Shown in pieces: positions 18,962 through 28,757 of a stretch of 57,323 bases of DNA (position 1 is its first letter; every line of letters starts with the position of its first letter). Under the pieces are notes generated by a model. That model made no database searches. It was not told the origin of the DNA and saw only the letters and a program-made list of their open reading frames with translations. Source of the DNA: Corynebacterium amycolatum SK46 (GTDB taxonomy: Bacteria; Actinomycetota; Actinomycetes; Mycobacteriales; Mycobacteriaceae); contig NZ_ABZU01000013.1 in NCBI RefSeq assembly GCF_000173655.1, positions 1 to 57,323 on the forward strand. Reading direction: 5' to 3'. A program made the position numbers and the translations under genes.

Positions 18962-19001
18962 AACAAACCGCCCCGGCTGCATTTCCACAGCTCAGGGGCG
19001 G
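18962..19001 (-). terminator. Terminator of the metG-tatD unit
   Basis: CCGCCCC and GGGGCGG pair just downstream of tatD; on the minus strand the stem is followed by TTTGTTG. It separates tatD from the rpf2 promoter region at 18854-18961. Confidence 0.7.
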
Positions 19002-19019
19002 CAATACGCCGGCACATGC

Positions 19020-19844
19020 TTAAATGCCGTACACCCGACGTGCGTTATCCGTCAAAATCTGTGCCATCTCCTCCGCCCCGATTTCTCGGGCCGCAGCCAT
19101 CGCACGTGCCTGATGACCGATAAAAGTGGACTCGTTGCGCGCACCTCGGAAAGGCTCCGCGGTCATGTACGGGGCATCGGTTTCCACCAGCAGCTGCTCC
19201 GCCGGCGCCTCAGCCACAGCCTGCCGCAGATAATCATTGCGTTTGAAGGTCACGTTGCCGGTAAAGCTCAGCAGGTAACCGCGTGCAATGGCTTCGCGGG
19301 CAACCTCGATGGGCGAGGAGAAACAGTGCAAAATGACCGTATTGTCATAGCCGTCCAACGCCGCCATCAGGTCTTCATCGGCGTCGCGGTTATGAATCAT
19401 CAACGGCTTGCCGACGGTCGCTGCGAGCTCCATATGCCACTGCAACGCAGCCAGCTGTTCGCTCTTCGACGCGCAGCCGTCGAGGGAATCCAACCAGTAC
19501 CAATCCAATCCCGTCTCCCCCACGGCCACAACCCTGGGGTCGGCAGCCATTTCGGTTAGGCGAGCCTTGGCGTCGTCGTCAAGCTCTTGTGCGCGCGTCG
19601 GATGGATAGCGGCGGCGGCCCAGACGTTGGGGTGCGCGTGTGCGGCGGCAAAGGCCAGTTCGGTTTCCGGCATGCCATCGCCGACCGTGCAGACTCCGAC
19701 GACACCCGCTGCGGCAGCCCGATCCATGAGAGCCGCAATCTCCTCCGGAGTTTGCGCCCCGCAGGACGCGAGATGCGTGTGGGCGTCAAACAGCGGAGTG
19801 AGATACTCCGCGGGTTCTGCAATCTTGCGTTTGCGCTTTCCCAT
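19020..19844 (-). CDS. tatD: TatD family metal-dependent hydrolase
   Basis: A 274-residue TIM-barrel metallohydrolase (TatD/YcfH type, reported as a 3'-5' DNA/RNA exonuclease or D-aminoacyl-tRNA-like hydrolase in different bacteria). Metal ligands: DAHTHL (His22, His24), GETGLD, the IHNRDADED segment, HCFSS, and the final Asp in ETDAPYM. The N-terminus is basic (KRKRK). It lies 15 bp after metG and is followed by a terminator, so metG-tatD form one unit. The ATG follows AGAGG. Precise substrate is unknown. Confidence 0.94.
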   Translation of the reverse strand: MGKRKRKIAEPAEYLTPLFDAHTHLASCGAQTPEEIAALMDRAAAAGVVGVCTVGDGMPETELAFAAAHAHPNVWAAAAIHPTRAQELDDDAKARLTEMAADPRVVAVGETGLDWYWLDSLDGCASKSEQLAALQWHMELAATVGKPLMIHNRDADEDLMAALDGYDNTVILHCFSSPIEVAREAIARGYLLSFTGNVTFKRNDYLRQAVAEAPAEQLLVETDAPYMTAEPFRGARNESTFIGHQARAMAAAREIGAEEMAQILTDNARRVYGI

Positions 19845-19859
19845 ACCTCTACTGAGCCT

Positions 19860-21686
19860 CTACTTCACCTGTGCCCACTCGGGGCCGTGCTCAGCCAACT
19901 CAGAGTCGAGCTTGGTGAAAATCGGCTTCGGCTTGGCCAACGCCGTACCCGGCTCAATGTCGAAGCGACGCCAGGCGGCCTTCTGATTGACGTAGTCACC
20001 AGTGATGATTGGGTAGCTCCTACCCTCTGCCGGCAGGTCAGCGCCGACCGGTTCGACCGGCATGTCGTCCTGGACTTCCTGGACTTCCGGCATTGCGGCC
20101 CAGATGCCCTCGCCGCCCAGGGTCTCGAAGACCTTCTGCGCGCTTTCCGGCAGGTACGGGGTCAGCAGCACATTGGCATCGCTGACTACCTGCAGTGCTG
20201 TCCACAACACGGTGGCCAGGCGCTCGCGCTGGGACTCGTCCTTCGCCAGCTTCCACGGCTCCTGCGCAGCAATGTAGGCGTTGGCCTCTCCGACCAGGTG
20301 CATTGCGGCAGTGATACCAGCGCGGAAGCGGGACAGTGCGAGTGCGTCGCCGACCTCGGCGAAAGAGCGCTCAGCCAGGTCGAGCAGTTCACGATCAGCG
20401 TCGGTGAGTTCGCCCGGAGTCGGCACCTCTCCGAAGTTCTTGAAAGCCATGGACACGGTGCGGTTGACCAGATTGCCCCACGAGTTGGCCAGCTCGTTAT
20501 TCACGCGGCGGACGAACTCATCCCAGGTGAAGTCGGTGTCCTGATTCTCAGGGCCTGCCATTGCGATGAAGTAGCGCAGCGGATCCGGGCCGAACTCGGC
20601 CAGGAAGTCCTTCACATAGATGACAACGCCCTTGGAAGAGGAGAACTTCGAGCCCGACATGGTCAGGTACTCCGAGGAGACGACCTCCGTCGGCAGGTTC
20701 AACTCACCGAGCTGACCGACCTCGCCCCCACGGGATCCCTCGCCACGGTAGCCCAGCAGCTCAGCCGGCCAAATCTGGGAGTGAAAGGTGATGTTGTCCT
20801 TGCCCATGAAGTAGTAGGACAGTGCCTCCGGGTCATTCCACCACTTGCGCCACGCTTCCGGGTCACCAATGCGCCAGGCCCACTCAATGGAAGCGGATAG
20901 GTAACCGACGACAGCATCGAACCAAACGTAGAGCTTCTTCGTCCCGTTCTCCGACCAGCCCTCCAGCGGAATCGGCACACCCCAGTCAATGTCGCGGCTC
21001 ATTGCACGCGGACGGATGTCCTTCAGGATGTTCAGGGAGAACTTCAACACGTTCGGGCGCCAGTCCTTGCGCTCTTGAAGCCACTCGGTCAAGGCCTCTG
21101 CCAGAGCCGGCAGGTCGAGCAGGAAGTGCTCAGTTTCAACGAACTTCGGGGTCTCGCCGTTGATTTTCGACACCGGATCAATCAGATCGGCCGGGTCAAG
21201 CTGGTTACCGCAGTTGTCACACTGGTCGCCGCGGGCACCGGAAGCGCCACAAATTGGGCAGGTACCTTCGATGTAACGGTCCGGCAGCGTACGACCGGTC
21301 GACGGGGAAATCGCACCCATCGTGGTCTGCTTGACCATGTAGCCGTTTTCGTAGAGCCCACGGAAGAGCTCCTGGACAACGACGTAGTGGTTGCGTGTGG
21401 TAGTGCGCGTAAACAGGTCGTAGGAAAGCCCCAGACCCGCGAGGTCCTTCACAATCTGGCGGTTGTAACGGTCGGCCAATTCCTGGACAGAAACGCCTTC
21501 CTTCTCCGCTTGCACAAGCAGTGGCGTGCCATGCTCATCAGTACCGGAGACCATCAGCACGTCATTGCCAACCATTCGCTGGTAGCGAGCGAAAACGTCC
21601 GAGGGGACACCGAAACCTGCAACATGGCCGATATGTCGCGGGCCGTTAGCGTACGGCCACGCAACTGCTGTGAAAATGCGAGACAT
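19860..21686 (-). CDS. metG: Methionyl-tRNA synthetase
   Basis: A 608-residue class I aminoacyl-tRNA synthetase charging tRNA-Met. The HIGH signature is at 18-21 in [10 protein letters not shown], and the KMSKS loop is the variant KFSSSKG. A four-Cys zinc knuckle (CPIC...CDNC, about 144-160) sits in the connective peptide. It has no C-terminal tRBD extension, so it is of the shorter dimer-free type. TACCCT lies exactly 7 nt before the ATG with no ribosome-binding site, pointing to a leaderless mRNA. It is divergent from pabB. Confidence 0.97.
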   Translation of the reverse strand: MSRIFTAVAWPYANGPRHIGHVAGFGVPSDVFARYQRMVGNDVLMVSGTDEHGTPLLVQAEKEGVSVQELADRYNRQIVKDLAGLGLSYDLFTRTTTRNHYVVVQELFRGLYENGYMVKQTTMGAISPSTGRTLPDRYIEGTCPICGASGARGDQCDNCGNQLDPADLIDPVSKINGETPKFVETEHFLLDLPALAEALTEWLQERKDWRPNVLKFSLNILKDIRPRAMSRDIDWGVPIPLEGWSENGTKKLYVWFDAVVGYLSASIEWAWRIGDPEAWRKWWNDPEALSYYFMGKDNITFHSQIWPAELLGYRGEGSRGGEVGQLGELNLPTEVVSSEYLTMSGSKFSSSKGVVIYVKDFLAEFGPDPLRYFIAMAGPENQDTDFTWDEFVRRVNNELANSWGNLVNRTVSMAFKNFGEVPTPGELTDADRELLDLAERSFAEVGDALALSRFRAGITAAMHLVGEANAYIAAQEPWKLAKDESQRERLATVLWTALQVVSDANVLLTPYLPESAQKVFETLGGEGIWAAMPEVQEVQDDMPVEPVGADLPAEGRSYPIITGDYVNQKAAWRRFDIEPGTALAKPKPIFTKLDSELAEHGPEWAQVK

Positions 21687-21699
21687 ATCTAACAGGGTA
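21686..21699 (-). promoter_or_regulatory. Leaderless -10 for metG
   Basis: TACCCT (21699-21694) with a 7-nt spacer to ATG. Confidence 0.45.
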
Positions 21700-21719
21700 A
21701 TAGATGACCTACCATCGCG

Positions 21720-21770
21720 ATGAACTGTGCCCCTTACGGAGTCCTCATGAAGTCTTCATGAACTGTCCCC
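21720..21770. repeat. Direct repeats and a palindrome between metG and pabB
   Basis: ATGAACTGT followed by (G)CCCCT occurs twice (from 21720 and from 21758). Between them lies the inverted repeat TCATGAA-GTC-TTCATGA (about 21745-21761). Confidence 0.55.
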
Positions 21771-21798
21771 TAGCGTCATCGCGCGCTTGCGCGGTCAC

Positions 21799-21813
21799 TA
21801 CGCTTATGTCCTA
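21799..21813 (+). promoter_or_regulatory. Leaderless -10 for pabB
   Basis: TACGCT (21799-21804) with an 8-nt spacer to ATG. Confidence 0.35.
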
Positions 21814-23084
21814 TGTCCACTCGGTCCACCTCCTCCGACTCGGCTGCTGACTTCACTTCGCGCGCGACCACTGCGCTAGCCCGTCTTATCGCTGCCGGTC
21901 ATCGCCCCGCCGCACTCATCGGCTCCTGGTTCGGCTATCGCGCGGTTCTCGCCGCCAACGTCGAGCTCACCGCCTGCGATTCGGCAGCGCTTTTCACCAG
22001 CCCCGACCACGATGCGTGGATTTTTGGGTTCCGCCCCTACTCCGGAACCAGCGCGCATGGAATCGCTGCCTGCGTCGCATTGCTTGCCGACGACGGCACG
22101 TGGCATTTCGACGGCCCCGGCACCGGCGCCGGCGACCCCTTAAATCCGGATTTCCAAGCCCTTCAGGAGGCCATCACTTACTCGCGCGAAAACACGCGTG
22201 CCGACGCGCTCCCCGCGGCCACGCCACTGGAGTGGGATCAGGGCGACCGCGTCCGTCACCAGCGCGCTGTAGAAAGCTGCAAAGAGGCAATTGCCGCGGG
22301 CGAGGTGTACCAAACCTGCATCTCTACACGCTTTCACGCGGAGCTGAATGCGGGATCGGACACGGACGTCGATGCGGACAACGCTGCACTAGCCCACGCC
22401 GGCGCGTGGTTTTCCTCCCGCGTGGCGCGGTATCAACCGGCTCGAGCAGCATTCTTGCCCGGCAACCTCGATGCGGGAATTCCGATTCTGGCCTCACTGA
22501 GTCCGGAGGAGTTCCTCATCCGCTCGGGCACAACCGTGACGGAAACACCTATCAAGGGCACGATTCCCGCCGACCGCTCCCCGGATGAGCTATTGCGCAG
22601 CGACAAGGATGTCGCCGAGAACATCATGATTGTCGACCTGGTGCGCCACGACCTCGGCCAGGTGGCCAAGACTGGCACTGTGAAGGTCACGGATCTGCTC
22701 AGTGTGCGCCCGGCACCGGGCGTGTGGCACCTCTTTTCCACGGTCGCTGCGGAACTTCCCGATCAGCTCAGCCACGCTGAGCTGATCGAAGCCTGCTTCC
22801 CACCGGCCTCAGTCACCGGTACACCGAAGCTGCGAGCAATTGAGCTTTTGCGCGAGTGGGAGCCCGAGCCCCGTGGTGCTCACTGTGGCGCGATTGGTGC
22901 GGCTCACGGGGATGCGCTTGAGCTCAATGTCGCCATTCGTACCGCTGAGTACGCAAAAGACCCGAACTCGGGGAGAGTTCGGGTCGAAGCTGGCATCGGC
23001 GGTGGCATCACCATCGAGTCTACGCCCGAGGGCGAATGGGCCGAGATTGAGGCCAAGGCCGCACCGCTGCTGCTAGAGAGCTAG
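21813..23084 (+). CDS. pabB: Aminodeoxychorismate synthase component I
   Basis: A 423-residue chorismate-binding enzyme. PabB with PabA converts chorismate and glutamine to 4-amino-4-deoxychorismate for folate synthesis. The decisive motif is PIKGT (Lys248): aminodeoxychorismate synthases have this Lys, where anthranilate synthases have PIAGT. The downstream [14 protein letters not shown] and [11 protein letters not shown] segments are also typical. The N-terminal half is divergent, as usual. Its TAG stop shares the bases CTAG with the stop of the convergent betP. The ATG has no ribosome-binding site but has TACGCT 8 nt upstream. Confidence 0.92.
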   Translation: MSTRSTSSDSAADFTSRATTALARLIAAGHRPAALIGSWFGYRAVLAANVELTACDSAALFTSPDHDAWIFGFRPYSGTSAHGIAACVALLADDGTWHFDGPGTGAGDPLNPDFQALQEAITYSRENTRADALPAATPLEWDQGDRVRHQRAVESCKEAIAAGEVYQTCISTRFHAELNAGSDTDVDADNAALAHAGAWFSSRVARYQPARAAFLPGNLDAGIPILASLSPEEFLIRSGTTVTETPIKGTIPADRSPDELLRSDKDVAENIMIVDLVRHDLGQVAKTGTVKVTDLLSVRPAPGVWHLFSTVAAELPDQLSHAELIEACFPPASVTGTPKLRAIELLREWEPEPRGAHCGAIGAAHGDALELNVAIRTAEYAKDPNSGRVRVEAGIGGGITIESTPEGEWAEIEAKAAPLLLES

Positions 23085-24757
23085 TTGCGTAGTTTACGAG
23101 CACGACGGCGCTCGCGCTGTTCAGCTGCTTCCACCAAGCGGCGCTCGCGAGCCATGCGCAGAGCAAACTGGCGCTGTTCCTTGTCATCGAGGTACATCGG
23201 ATCGTCGGAAAGCCCCTTAACCAGCGCCACCATCAGCGCCAAAATAACAATGACGAACGGGCTCGCCGCCAAAATGGTTAGATTCTGCAGGTTCGACAGG
23301 GCATCGCTGCCGCCAGTGACCAGCAGGACAATGGCGATTAGCGCGGTGAAGATACCCCACATGGCGGTGACACTGCGGGAAGCGGTGAGTCGACCGAACT
23401 GGCTCATCGTGCCCATCACCGTCGATGCGGAGTCTGCGGAAGTAATAAAAAAGGTAGCCAGCAAAATCATTGCGATTACTGAAGTAATTGCGCCACCTGG
23501 CATGGAATCCAGCAGGTTAAACAACTGGCTCTCAGCCGAACCGTCACCGTAGATGGAGGAATGCTGCTGCTCGTGAGTAATGGCGCTGCCGCCGAAGATA
23601 GAAAACCAGACGGCAGAGACGATTGACGGCACTGCGACGACGGTGAAGACGAACTCACGGATAGTACGCCCACGGGAAATGCGCGCGATGAACATACCGA
23701 CAAACGGCGACCAGGAAATCCACCAAGCCCAGTAGAAAATCGTCCAAGTCGATAGCCACTCACCTGCCGTGCCATCAGCGGAGGCACTAGAGCGGGCGGC
23801 CATCTCGAAGAAGGAATCCAAGTAGCTGCCGATGGAGGTCGGAATCAGGTTCAGAATCACCACGGTCGGACCGAGGATTAGCACCAACAGTGCCAGTAGA
23901 GCTGCGGCAATCATGTTGAAGTTGGAGATGTACTGAATACCCTTGCCAACACCCGAGAGTGCGGAGGCCAAGAAGGCGCAGCCCAGAATGAGGATAAGAC
24001 CAATCCACAAACTTGTGCCCTTGATGGCGGTGAAACCGTTGATCTCCAAACCAGCAGAAATCTGCAACACGCCTACACCGAGGGAGGCTGCTGTGCCAAA
24101 GACTGTGGCGAAAATCGCAAGTGCGTCGATAAGCTTGCCCAACCATCCCTCCGCGCGACGTGCGCCAATGAGCGGGATGAACGCCGCGGAAATCAGCTGC
24201 TTACGACCAAGACGGTAGGTCGAGTAAGCAATGGCGAGGCCGACGATGGCGTAGAGCGACCAGGGGTGCAGAGTCCAGTGGAACATCGTCGAGGCCATAG
24301 CGGTGCCGACTTCCTTTGGCTCGTGACCAGGCACGCCTTCGCGATAGAAAGTCAGTGGCTCAGCGACACCATAGAACATCAGACCGATGCCCATACCGGC
24401 GGCAAACATCATGGCAATCCAGCTCGGAGTGGAAAACTCTGGCTTCTCGGTGTCTTTGCCCAAGCGAATGTGACCGAACTTGGAAATCGCAACGGACACG
24501 ATGAAGAAAACAAAAATGGTACTGGCCAAGATGAACAGCCAACCAATGTTCTCCACGACCCAGTTCAGAGAACTAGATGCAAACGTGGAGAAACTATCTG
24601 GCCACACCAAGCCCCAGATGACAATTGCCAGAATTGCGATAACGGCCGGGATGGTCACCCCTAGGTTTAGGGGAGCCTTGAAGTCAGCGATGCTGGCCTC
24701 ACCAGCGACAGGTTCCCCTACGTCTTGTTGTATTTCATGTTCTGGTGGATTCGTCAT
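23081..24757 (-). CDS. betP: Glycine betaine carrier BetP (BCCT family)
   Basis: A 558-residue Na+-coupled betaine transporter with twelve predicted helices and extended ends. The glycine motif [10 protein letters not shown], the aromatic signature [16 protein letters not shown] and [18 protein letters not shown] match BetP of C. glutamicum closely. The C-terminus ([10 protein letters not shown]... with an Arg-rich end) corresponds to the osmosensing helix of BetP, though shorter. The N-terminus ([15 protein letters not shown]) is acidic, as in BetP. It imports betaine under hyperosmotic stress. I prefer the ATG at 24757 (GGTGGAGGA directly upstream); an in-frame TTG at 24793 would add 12 residues. 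Its stop overlaps that of pabB (CTAG). Confidence 0.9.
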   Translation of the reverse strand: MTNPPEHEIQQDVGEPVAGEASIADFKAPLNLGVTIPAVIAILAIVIWGLVWPDSFSTFASSSLNWVVENIGWLFILASTIFVFFIVSVAISKFGHIRLGKDTEKPEFSTPSWIAMMFAAGMGIGLMFYGVAEPLTFYREGVPGHEPKEVGTAMASTMFHWTLHPWSLYAIVGLAIAYSTYRLGRKQLISAAFIPLIGARRAEGWLGKLIDALAIFATVFGTAASLGVGVLQISAGLEINGFTAIKGTSLWIGLILILGCAFLASALSGVGKGIQYISNFNMIAAALLALLVLILGPTVVILNLIPTSIGSYLDSFFEMAARSSASADGTAGEWLSTWTIFYWAWWISWSPFVGMFIARISRGRTIREFVFTVVAVPSIVSAVWFSIFGGSAITHEQQHSSIYGDGSAESQLFNLLDSMPGGAITSVIAMILLATFFITSADSASTVMGTMSQFGRLTASRSVTAMWGIFTALIAIVLLVTGGSDALSNLQNLTILAASPFVIVILALMVALVKGLSDDPMYLDDKEQRQFALRMARERRLVEAAEQRERRRARKLRN

Positions 24758-24917
24758 TCCTCCACCATGTCCACTATTGACCTGGGATTTCAACTTAGAA
24801 TGCGGGTTTTCTCAGGTTTTCTTCATTTTTTCCCAGATTGCAAAAACTGCCAATAATGGCGTTTACCCTGTTCACTGCCGTGTACTGGGACGTTTTCTGG
24901 CACAAAGTAACAATCGC

Positions 24918-25829
24918 CTAACGATTTTCCTCGCGAGCAGCCAAAACCGCCTGATAGAGATCACGGTGCTTTGTCATTCCAGCCTCCGCCGCAATCTGCT
25001 TCGCGGCATCCTTCAGCCGCATACCATCAGCCACGAGGTCCTCCACGCGGTCAACCAAGTCCTCCGTGGATACCTCCGTTGCCTGCTGCCCCGCGCCCTC
25101 AATCACCACCGTAATTTCGCCGCGGACACCTTCCTCCGCCCACGCAGCCAACTCTCCCAACGTCGCACGGCGAGTCTCTTCAAACCTCTTGGTCAACTCA
25201 CGGCTTACCGACGCGCGCCGCTCCTCACCCAAAATCTCCGCGGCATCCGCCAACGTGACAGCCAATCGATGTGGCGACTCAAAGAAACAACAGGCCCGCT
25301 TCTCTGTCTTCAGTGATTCCAACCAGGCCCGGCGCGCCCCCTGTTTACGAGGTGCAAAACCATCGAAGCAGAAGTGGCCGACACCCAAACCGCTGAGAGC
25401 CAATGCGGTAGTCACCGCGCTCGGTCCCGGTACACAGGACACCGGCACGCCCGCGTCGTGAGCAGCCGCCACCACAGCCAGGCCAGGATCTGACACCACC
25501 GGCATCCCAGCATCGGTCACCACAATGACTTTCTGTCCCGCCTTCGCCGCCTGAATCAGCGACTCAGTGCGGCTATCTTCGTTGTGGTCGAAGTTCGAAA
25601 TAAACTTCCCCTTGGGGGAAATGCCCAGCGCTGTGGCTAGGTTGCGCGCCCGCCGGGTGTCTTCCGCGGCGATGATATCGGCGTCGATAAGCGCACCGCG
25701 CAAGCGGTCGGAGGCATCGGCGATATTGCCCAGCGGCGTTGCCACCAGAGTGATGCCGGGAGCCAGCGTCGTAGCCTCGCTAAGGGGCTCGTTCTCGTGC
25801 GGTTGGAAGTTCGATGCCGAATGCGTCAT
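24918..25829 (-). CDS. rsmI: 16S rRNA (cytidine1402-2'-O)-methyltransferase RsmI
   Basis: A 303-residue methyltransferase of the SAM-dependent tetrapyrrole-methylase fold that methylates the ribose of C1402 in the ribosomal decoding centre. Signatures: LVATPLGNIADASDRLRGAL near the start, AAEDTRRARNL, the VTDAGMPVVSDPG loop, VPGPSAVTTALALSG and CFFESPHRL. An upstream open extension exists, but it would run through the divergent pmt gene; TAAGCT 8 nt before the ATG at 25829 supports this start. Leaderless transcription is likely. Confidence 0.94.
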   Translation of the reverse strand: MTHSASNFQPHENEPLSEATTLAPGITLVATPLGNIADASDRLRGALIDADIIAAEDTRRARNLATALGISPKGKFISNFDHNEDSRTESLIQAAKAGQKVIVVTDAGMPVVSDPGLAVVAAAHDAGVPVSCVPGPSAVTTALALSGLGVGHFCFDGFAPRKQGARRAWLESLKTEKRACCFFESPHRLAVTLADAAEILGEERRASVSRELTKRFEETRRATLGELAAWAEEGVRGEITVVIEGAGQQATEVSTEDLVDRVEDLVADGMRLKDAAKQIAAEAGMTKHRDLYQAVLAAREENR

Positions 25830-25855
25830 GATTCCATAGCTTAAACTGACATTCG
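25829..25855. promoter_or_regulatory. Overlapping divergent leaderless promoters of rsmI and pmt
   Basis: On the plus strand TAAACT (25842-25847) lies 7 nt before the GTG of pmt. On the minus strand TAAGCT (25843-25838) lies 8 nt before the ATG of rsmI. The two -10 hexamers share two base pairs and form the near-palindrome AGCTTAAACT. The start codons are only 25 bp apart, which leaves no room for ribosome-binding sites. Confidence 0.55.
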
Positions 25856-27411
25856 TGACCGATGCCGCTTTAACCCCACCACCGGAAACCGAGCGCCGCG
25901 CGAAAAAGCGTTTCCTGCGCCCGATTCCCCCGGTTCCCCCGCTGCCGCCACTGCGGCGGTGGGATAAATGGGATACCGCCACTTTTGTGGTTCTCGGAAT
26001 CATCGCAGCGCTAACGCGTTTCATCGGGCTTGCTGCCAAGACCGACAATGGCACCCCGCTCTTCGATGAAAAGCACTATGTGCCGCAAGCATGGCAGATT
26101 CTGGAGTCCACGCGCGACCCCATCTCGTCTGGCATTGAGGACAATCCTGGCTACGGTCTGATTGTGCATCCGCCAGTGGCCAAGCAGGTCATCGCCTTGG
26201 GTGAGTGGATCTTCGGTTACTCGCCAATGGGCTGGCGGTTTATGTCGGCGGTGTGTGGCACGCTGGTCATCCTGCTGCTCATGGACATCGTCCGACGCAT
26301 CTCTCGCGGCTCGCGGTTGGCAGTGGGTATCGCTGGTCTCTACGCGCTTGCCGACGGAGTGCTGTTTGTCTCCTCCCGGGTCGGCATGCTGGACATGATT
26401 CAGACCTTCTTCATCATCGCGGCCGCGTGGGCACTTCTCATTGACCAGGCCGATGCCCGCAAGCGCCTGGAATCCGCCACGGAACTAGGTAGTTTCGGCC
26501 CCTATCTCAGCTATCGCTGGTGGCGACTGCTCGCCGGCATCATGCTGGGGCTTGCCACCGGGGTGAAGTGGTCTGGTCTGTACTACATTGCCGCATTCGG
26601 TCTGTGGTCCGTCTTCACGGATCTGGTGTCACGCAAGAATGCCGGTGCGGACAAACCCGTGCTCGGCGCACTCGCCCGCGATACCGCCCCGGCGTTGCGT
26701 GATCTAGTTGTGGTCCCGCTGGGCGTTTACTTCTTAAGTTGGCGTTCCTGGTTCGCCGAAGAAACGTCGGTCTATCGCCATGTCTCGCCCGAAGAGCGCG
26801 ATACAGGGCTCCCCGGCACCGGCTGGCTTCCCGAGGCCGTGCAGAACTACCTGCACTACCAAAACAGCGTGCTGAAGTTCCACGCCGAGCTGACCACCTC
26901 TAATGGCCACAAACACCCTTGGGAATCCAAGCCCTGGGAGTGGCTGGTCAGCTGGCGGCCAATGCTCTACTACTCCACCGAAACCACCTGCAGTGGTGGC
27001 CAGGAGTGCAAGGGCTGGATGATGCTCTTTGGCACCCCGCCCATCTGGTGGTTGCTGGTCCCCGTGGTCCTGTGGGCCACATGGCGCTGGCTCGGCCGCC
27101 GCGACGGCCGCTACGCGCTGCCAGTCATCGGGTTCCTCGCCTCCTGGCTGCCGTGGGTCATTGGCTACGACCGTCAGATGTACTTCTTCTACGCCACCGC
27201 GCTGATTCCATTCGTACTCATCGCCTTTGCTCTGCTTGCCGACGATCTCTCACACTGGCGGCCTCGCGATAAGCCGGTGGGGTTGGTAATCGTTGGCACG
27301 CACGCCGCACTAGTGGTGGCCGCGTTTGTGTTCTGGCTGCCGATTTTGACCGGCTACCCGCTGCCTCTCAACCACTTTGATTGGCGGTTCTGGTTGCCGT
27401 CCTGGAGCTAG
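25855..27411 (+). CDS. pmt: Protein O-mannosyltransferase (dolichyl-phosphate-mannose type)
   Basis: A 518-residue GT39-family glycosyltransferase that moves mannose from a polyprenyl-phosphate donor to Ser/Thr of proteins during Sec export. A Pro-rich N-terminus precedes about ten membrane helices. The acidic luminal motif is visible as LFDEKHYVPQAW, followed by HPPVAKQVIALGEW. The large loop after helix 7 has SNGHKHPWESKPWEW, and the C-terminus has the W-x-P-W-V-I-G-YDRQMYFFY motif of Pmt proteins. The start is GTG, with TAAACT 7 nt upstream. Its TAG stop shares CTAG with the convergent zf-HC2 gene. Confidence 0.95.
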   Translation: MTDAALTPPPETERRAKKRFLRPIPPVPPLPPLRRWDKWDTATFVVLGIIAALTRFIGLAAKTDNGTPLFDEKHYVPQAWQILESTRDPISSGIEDNPGYGLIVHPPVAKQVIALGEWIFGYSPMGWRFMSAVCGTLVILLLMDIVRRISRGSRLAVGIAGLYALADGVLFVSSRVGMLDMIQTFFIIAAAWALLIDQADARKRLESATELGSFGPYLSYRWWRLLAGIMLGLATGVKWSGLYYIAAFGLWSVFTDLVSRKNAGADKPVLGALARDTAPALRDLVVVPLGVYFLSWRSWFAEETSVYRHVSPEERDTGLPGTGWLPEAVQNYLHYQNSVLKFHAELTTSNGHKHPWESKPWEWLVSWRPMLYYSTETTCSGGQECKGWMMLFGTPPIWWLLVPVVLWATWRWLGRRDGRYALPVIGFLASWLPWVIGYDRQMYFFYATALIPFVLIAFALLADDLSHWRPRDKPVGLVIVGTHAALVVAAFVFWLPILTGYPLPLNHFDWRFWLPSWS

Positions 27412-28190
27412 TCCCGCTGTGGTGGCACGCCAGTGACCGGCAACCCGGAGGCGGCCCGCCATGCCTGTGCGATTGCCGTCGGCGTATAACCGCCCAGCCA
27501 CACTACGGCCAGCGTCAAAGCGGAGACAAACATCAAGGCCAGGCCTGCAATCTCTGATGCTCCCTGGGCGCCGATGAGAATGTCACGAATACCAAAACCG
27601 ATGCTGAACGTGGCGACGGCACCGTAGACCGGCGCCATGCCCATGGCAGCGCGTGGCCGCCAAGCAGCCCAGAACAATCCCACTGCCAATGCGAGCCGAA
27701 TTGCCGCGAGTTGGATGGCAAGGCGTGCTCCGAGCTCCATTGGGTCAACGGTGGCAGTGGAACCGTCGATAGGCGCTCCCGTGCTTGTTGCGATTCCTGC
27801 ACCTTCCTGCGGCTGCGTCGAGGAAAGTCCGAGCGTCATCATGCCGGAGGCGTCGACCAGCGTCGCAATCCCCCAGACAGCCCAGCAAAGGCCCAGCGCA
27901 ATGAGCACCCCGCGGGCGGTACCGGACATGAGCAGCCATGCGCGCTCACGCCGGCGGCGCTCCGGTTCTATGGAGACCAAAATGCGCTCCGAGAGATCAT
28001 CCGTGGAAAACTCCGGCATGCCATCGGCAGGCCCAACCGTAAGGGCGCGGTTTAGCCGCACCGCTCGCTCATACCAAGCTCGACACTCCTCGCAGGCCCC
28101 AAGATGGGCATCGATGACTTCATCGGCAATGCTTGCCTGCTCGCCATCGAGGCGAGCTGACAATGCTGCGCGAATTTCCTCGCACTCCAC
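27408..28190 (-). CDS. zf-HC2 membrane protein (anti-sigma-factor-like)
   Basis: A 260-residue protein whose N-terminus has the zinc-binding anti-sigma motif: Cys3, His29, Cys33 and Cys36 in HLGACEEC. After a charged linker there are about four hydrophobic segments: around 92-115 (VLIALGLCWAVWGIATLV), 158-175, 182-205 and 215-235. A single membrane helix is usual in anti-sigma factors, so this is a multi-span variant. No sigma factor gene is adjacent, so the partner is unknown. The start is GTG behind GGTGGAG. The stop codon overlaps that of pmt. Confidence 0.8.
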   Translation of the reverse strand: MECEEIRAALSARLDGEQASIADEVIDAHLGACEECRAWYERAVRLNRALTVGPADGMPEFSTDDLSERILVSIEPERRRRERAWLLMSGTARGVLIALGLCWAVWGIATLVDASGMMTLGLSSTQPQEGAGIATSTGAPIDGSTATVDPMELGARLAIQLAAIRLALAVGLFWAAWRPRAAMGMAPVYGAVATFSIGFGIRDILIGAQGASEIAGLALMFVSALTLAVVWLGGYTPTAIAQAWRAASGLPVTGVPPQRD

Positions 28191-28241
28191 GGGGAATCTC
28201 CACCGCCTTTAACTCTTAAGGGGGTTGTACCTAATGAGGTC

Positions 28242-28646
28242 TTACCTGATGAACTGCCTGTCCAAACTGAAACGGCCGGCGCCGAATACGAGAATCATCA
28301 CCAGACCACCGATGAGTGACATCACAAGCTCCGCACCGTTATCGCGGATAAACAGGCCATTGCCCAAGTGCATCGACCACCAGGCACCTATCATCTCAAT
28401 GATGAAGACCATCGCCACCGTCGGGGCCAAGAGTCCCAGAATCAGCAACGCGCCTCCGACCAGTTCTACTAGAGCGACAACCCAGACCGTCAAGTGCGCC
28501 TGCGGGATATTCGCGGCGACAAAGTAACCGGTCGTCTTGTCAACACCGGTGATAAAAATCTTGTCCCAGCCGTGGCAGATGAAGATAATTCCGAGTATAA
28601 GGCGGAGAATCACGAGCGCGATATCGCGCATTACCGGTCGATCCAT
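28242..28646 (-). CDS. DoxX family membrane protein
   Basis: A 134-residue membrane protein of the DoxX family with four helices. Family signs are RLILGIIFICHGWDK in the first helix, VALVELVGGALLILGL in the second, and GPxS-like polar ends. Members are linked to redox or thiosulfate/quinone chemistry, but no function is certain. Longer starts upstream would run into the glpR terminator at 28723-28757. TAGCAT lies exactly 7 nt before the ATG at 28646, which supports this start; an ATG three codons upstream is the alternative. Confidence 0.85.
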   Translation of the reverse strand: MDRPVMRDIALVILRLILGIIFICHGWDKIFITGVDKTTGYFVAANIPQAHLTVWVVALVELVGGALLILGLLAPTVAMVFIIEMIGAWWSMHLGNGLFIRDNGAELVMSLIGGLVMILVFGAGRFSLDRQFIR

Positions 28647-28659
28647 GGGGGACATGCTA
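28646..28659 (-). promoter_or_regulatory. Leaderless -10 for the DoxX gene
   Basis: TAGCAT (28659-28654) with a 7-nt spacer to ATG. TTGACC lies upstream, but at a shorter distance than normal. Confidence 0.4.
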
Positions 28660-28722
28660 CCCGACGGCACGGTCAAAACACGGTAGCACTGCGGCAGCGA
28701 GAGGCCAGCGGCTTGAACATGC

Positions 28723-28757
28723 AAAAAGGCTTCTCCCAACCCCTCGGGAGAAGCCTT
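28723..28757 (-). terminator. Terminator of the galU-glp-rimJ-glpR operon
   Basis: AAGGCTTCTCCC pairs perfectly with GGGAGAAGCCTT (12 bp); on the minus strand the stem is followed by TTT. Confidence 0.85.

Noticed and set aside
19587..20900. 437-codon open frame on the plus strand across tatD and metG
   Set aside because: It crosses two well-defined genes on the other strand and has no recognisable motif.
25830..26054. 75-codon N-terminal extension of rsmI
   Set aside because: It would be antisense to the pmt start and the family begins after the ATG at 25829.
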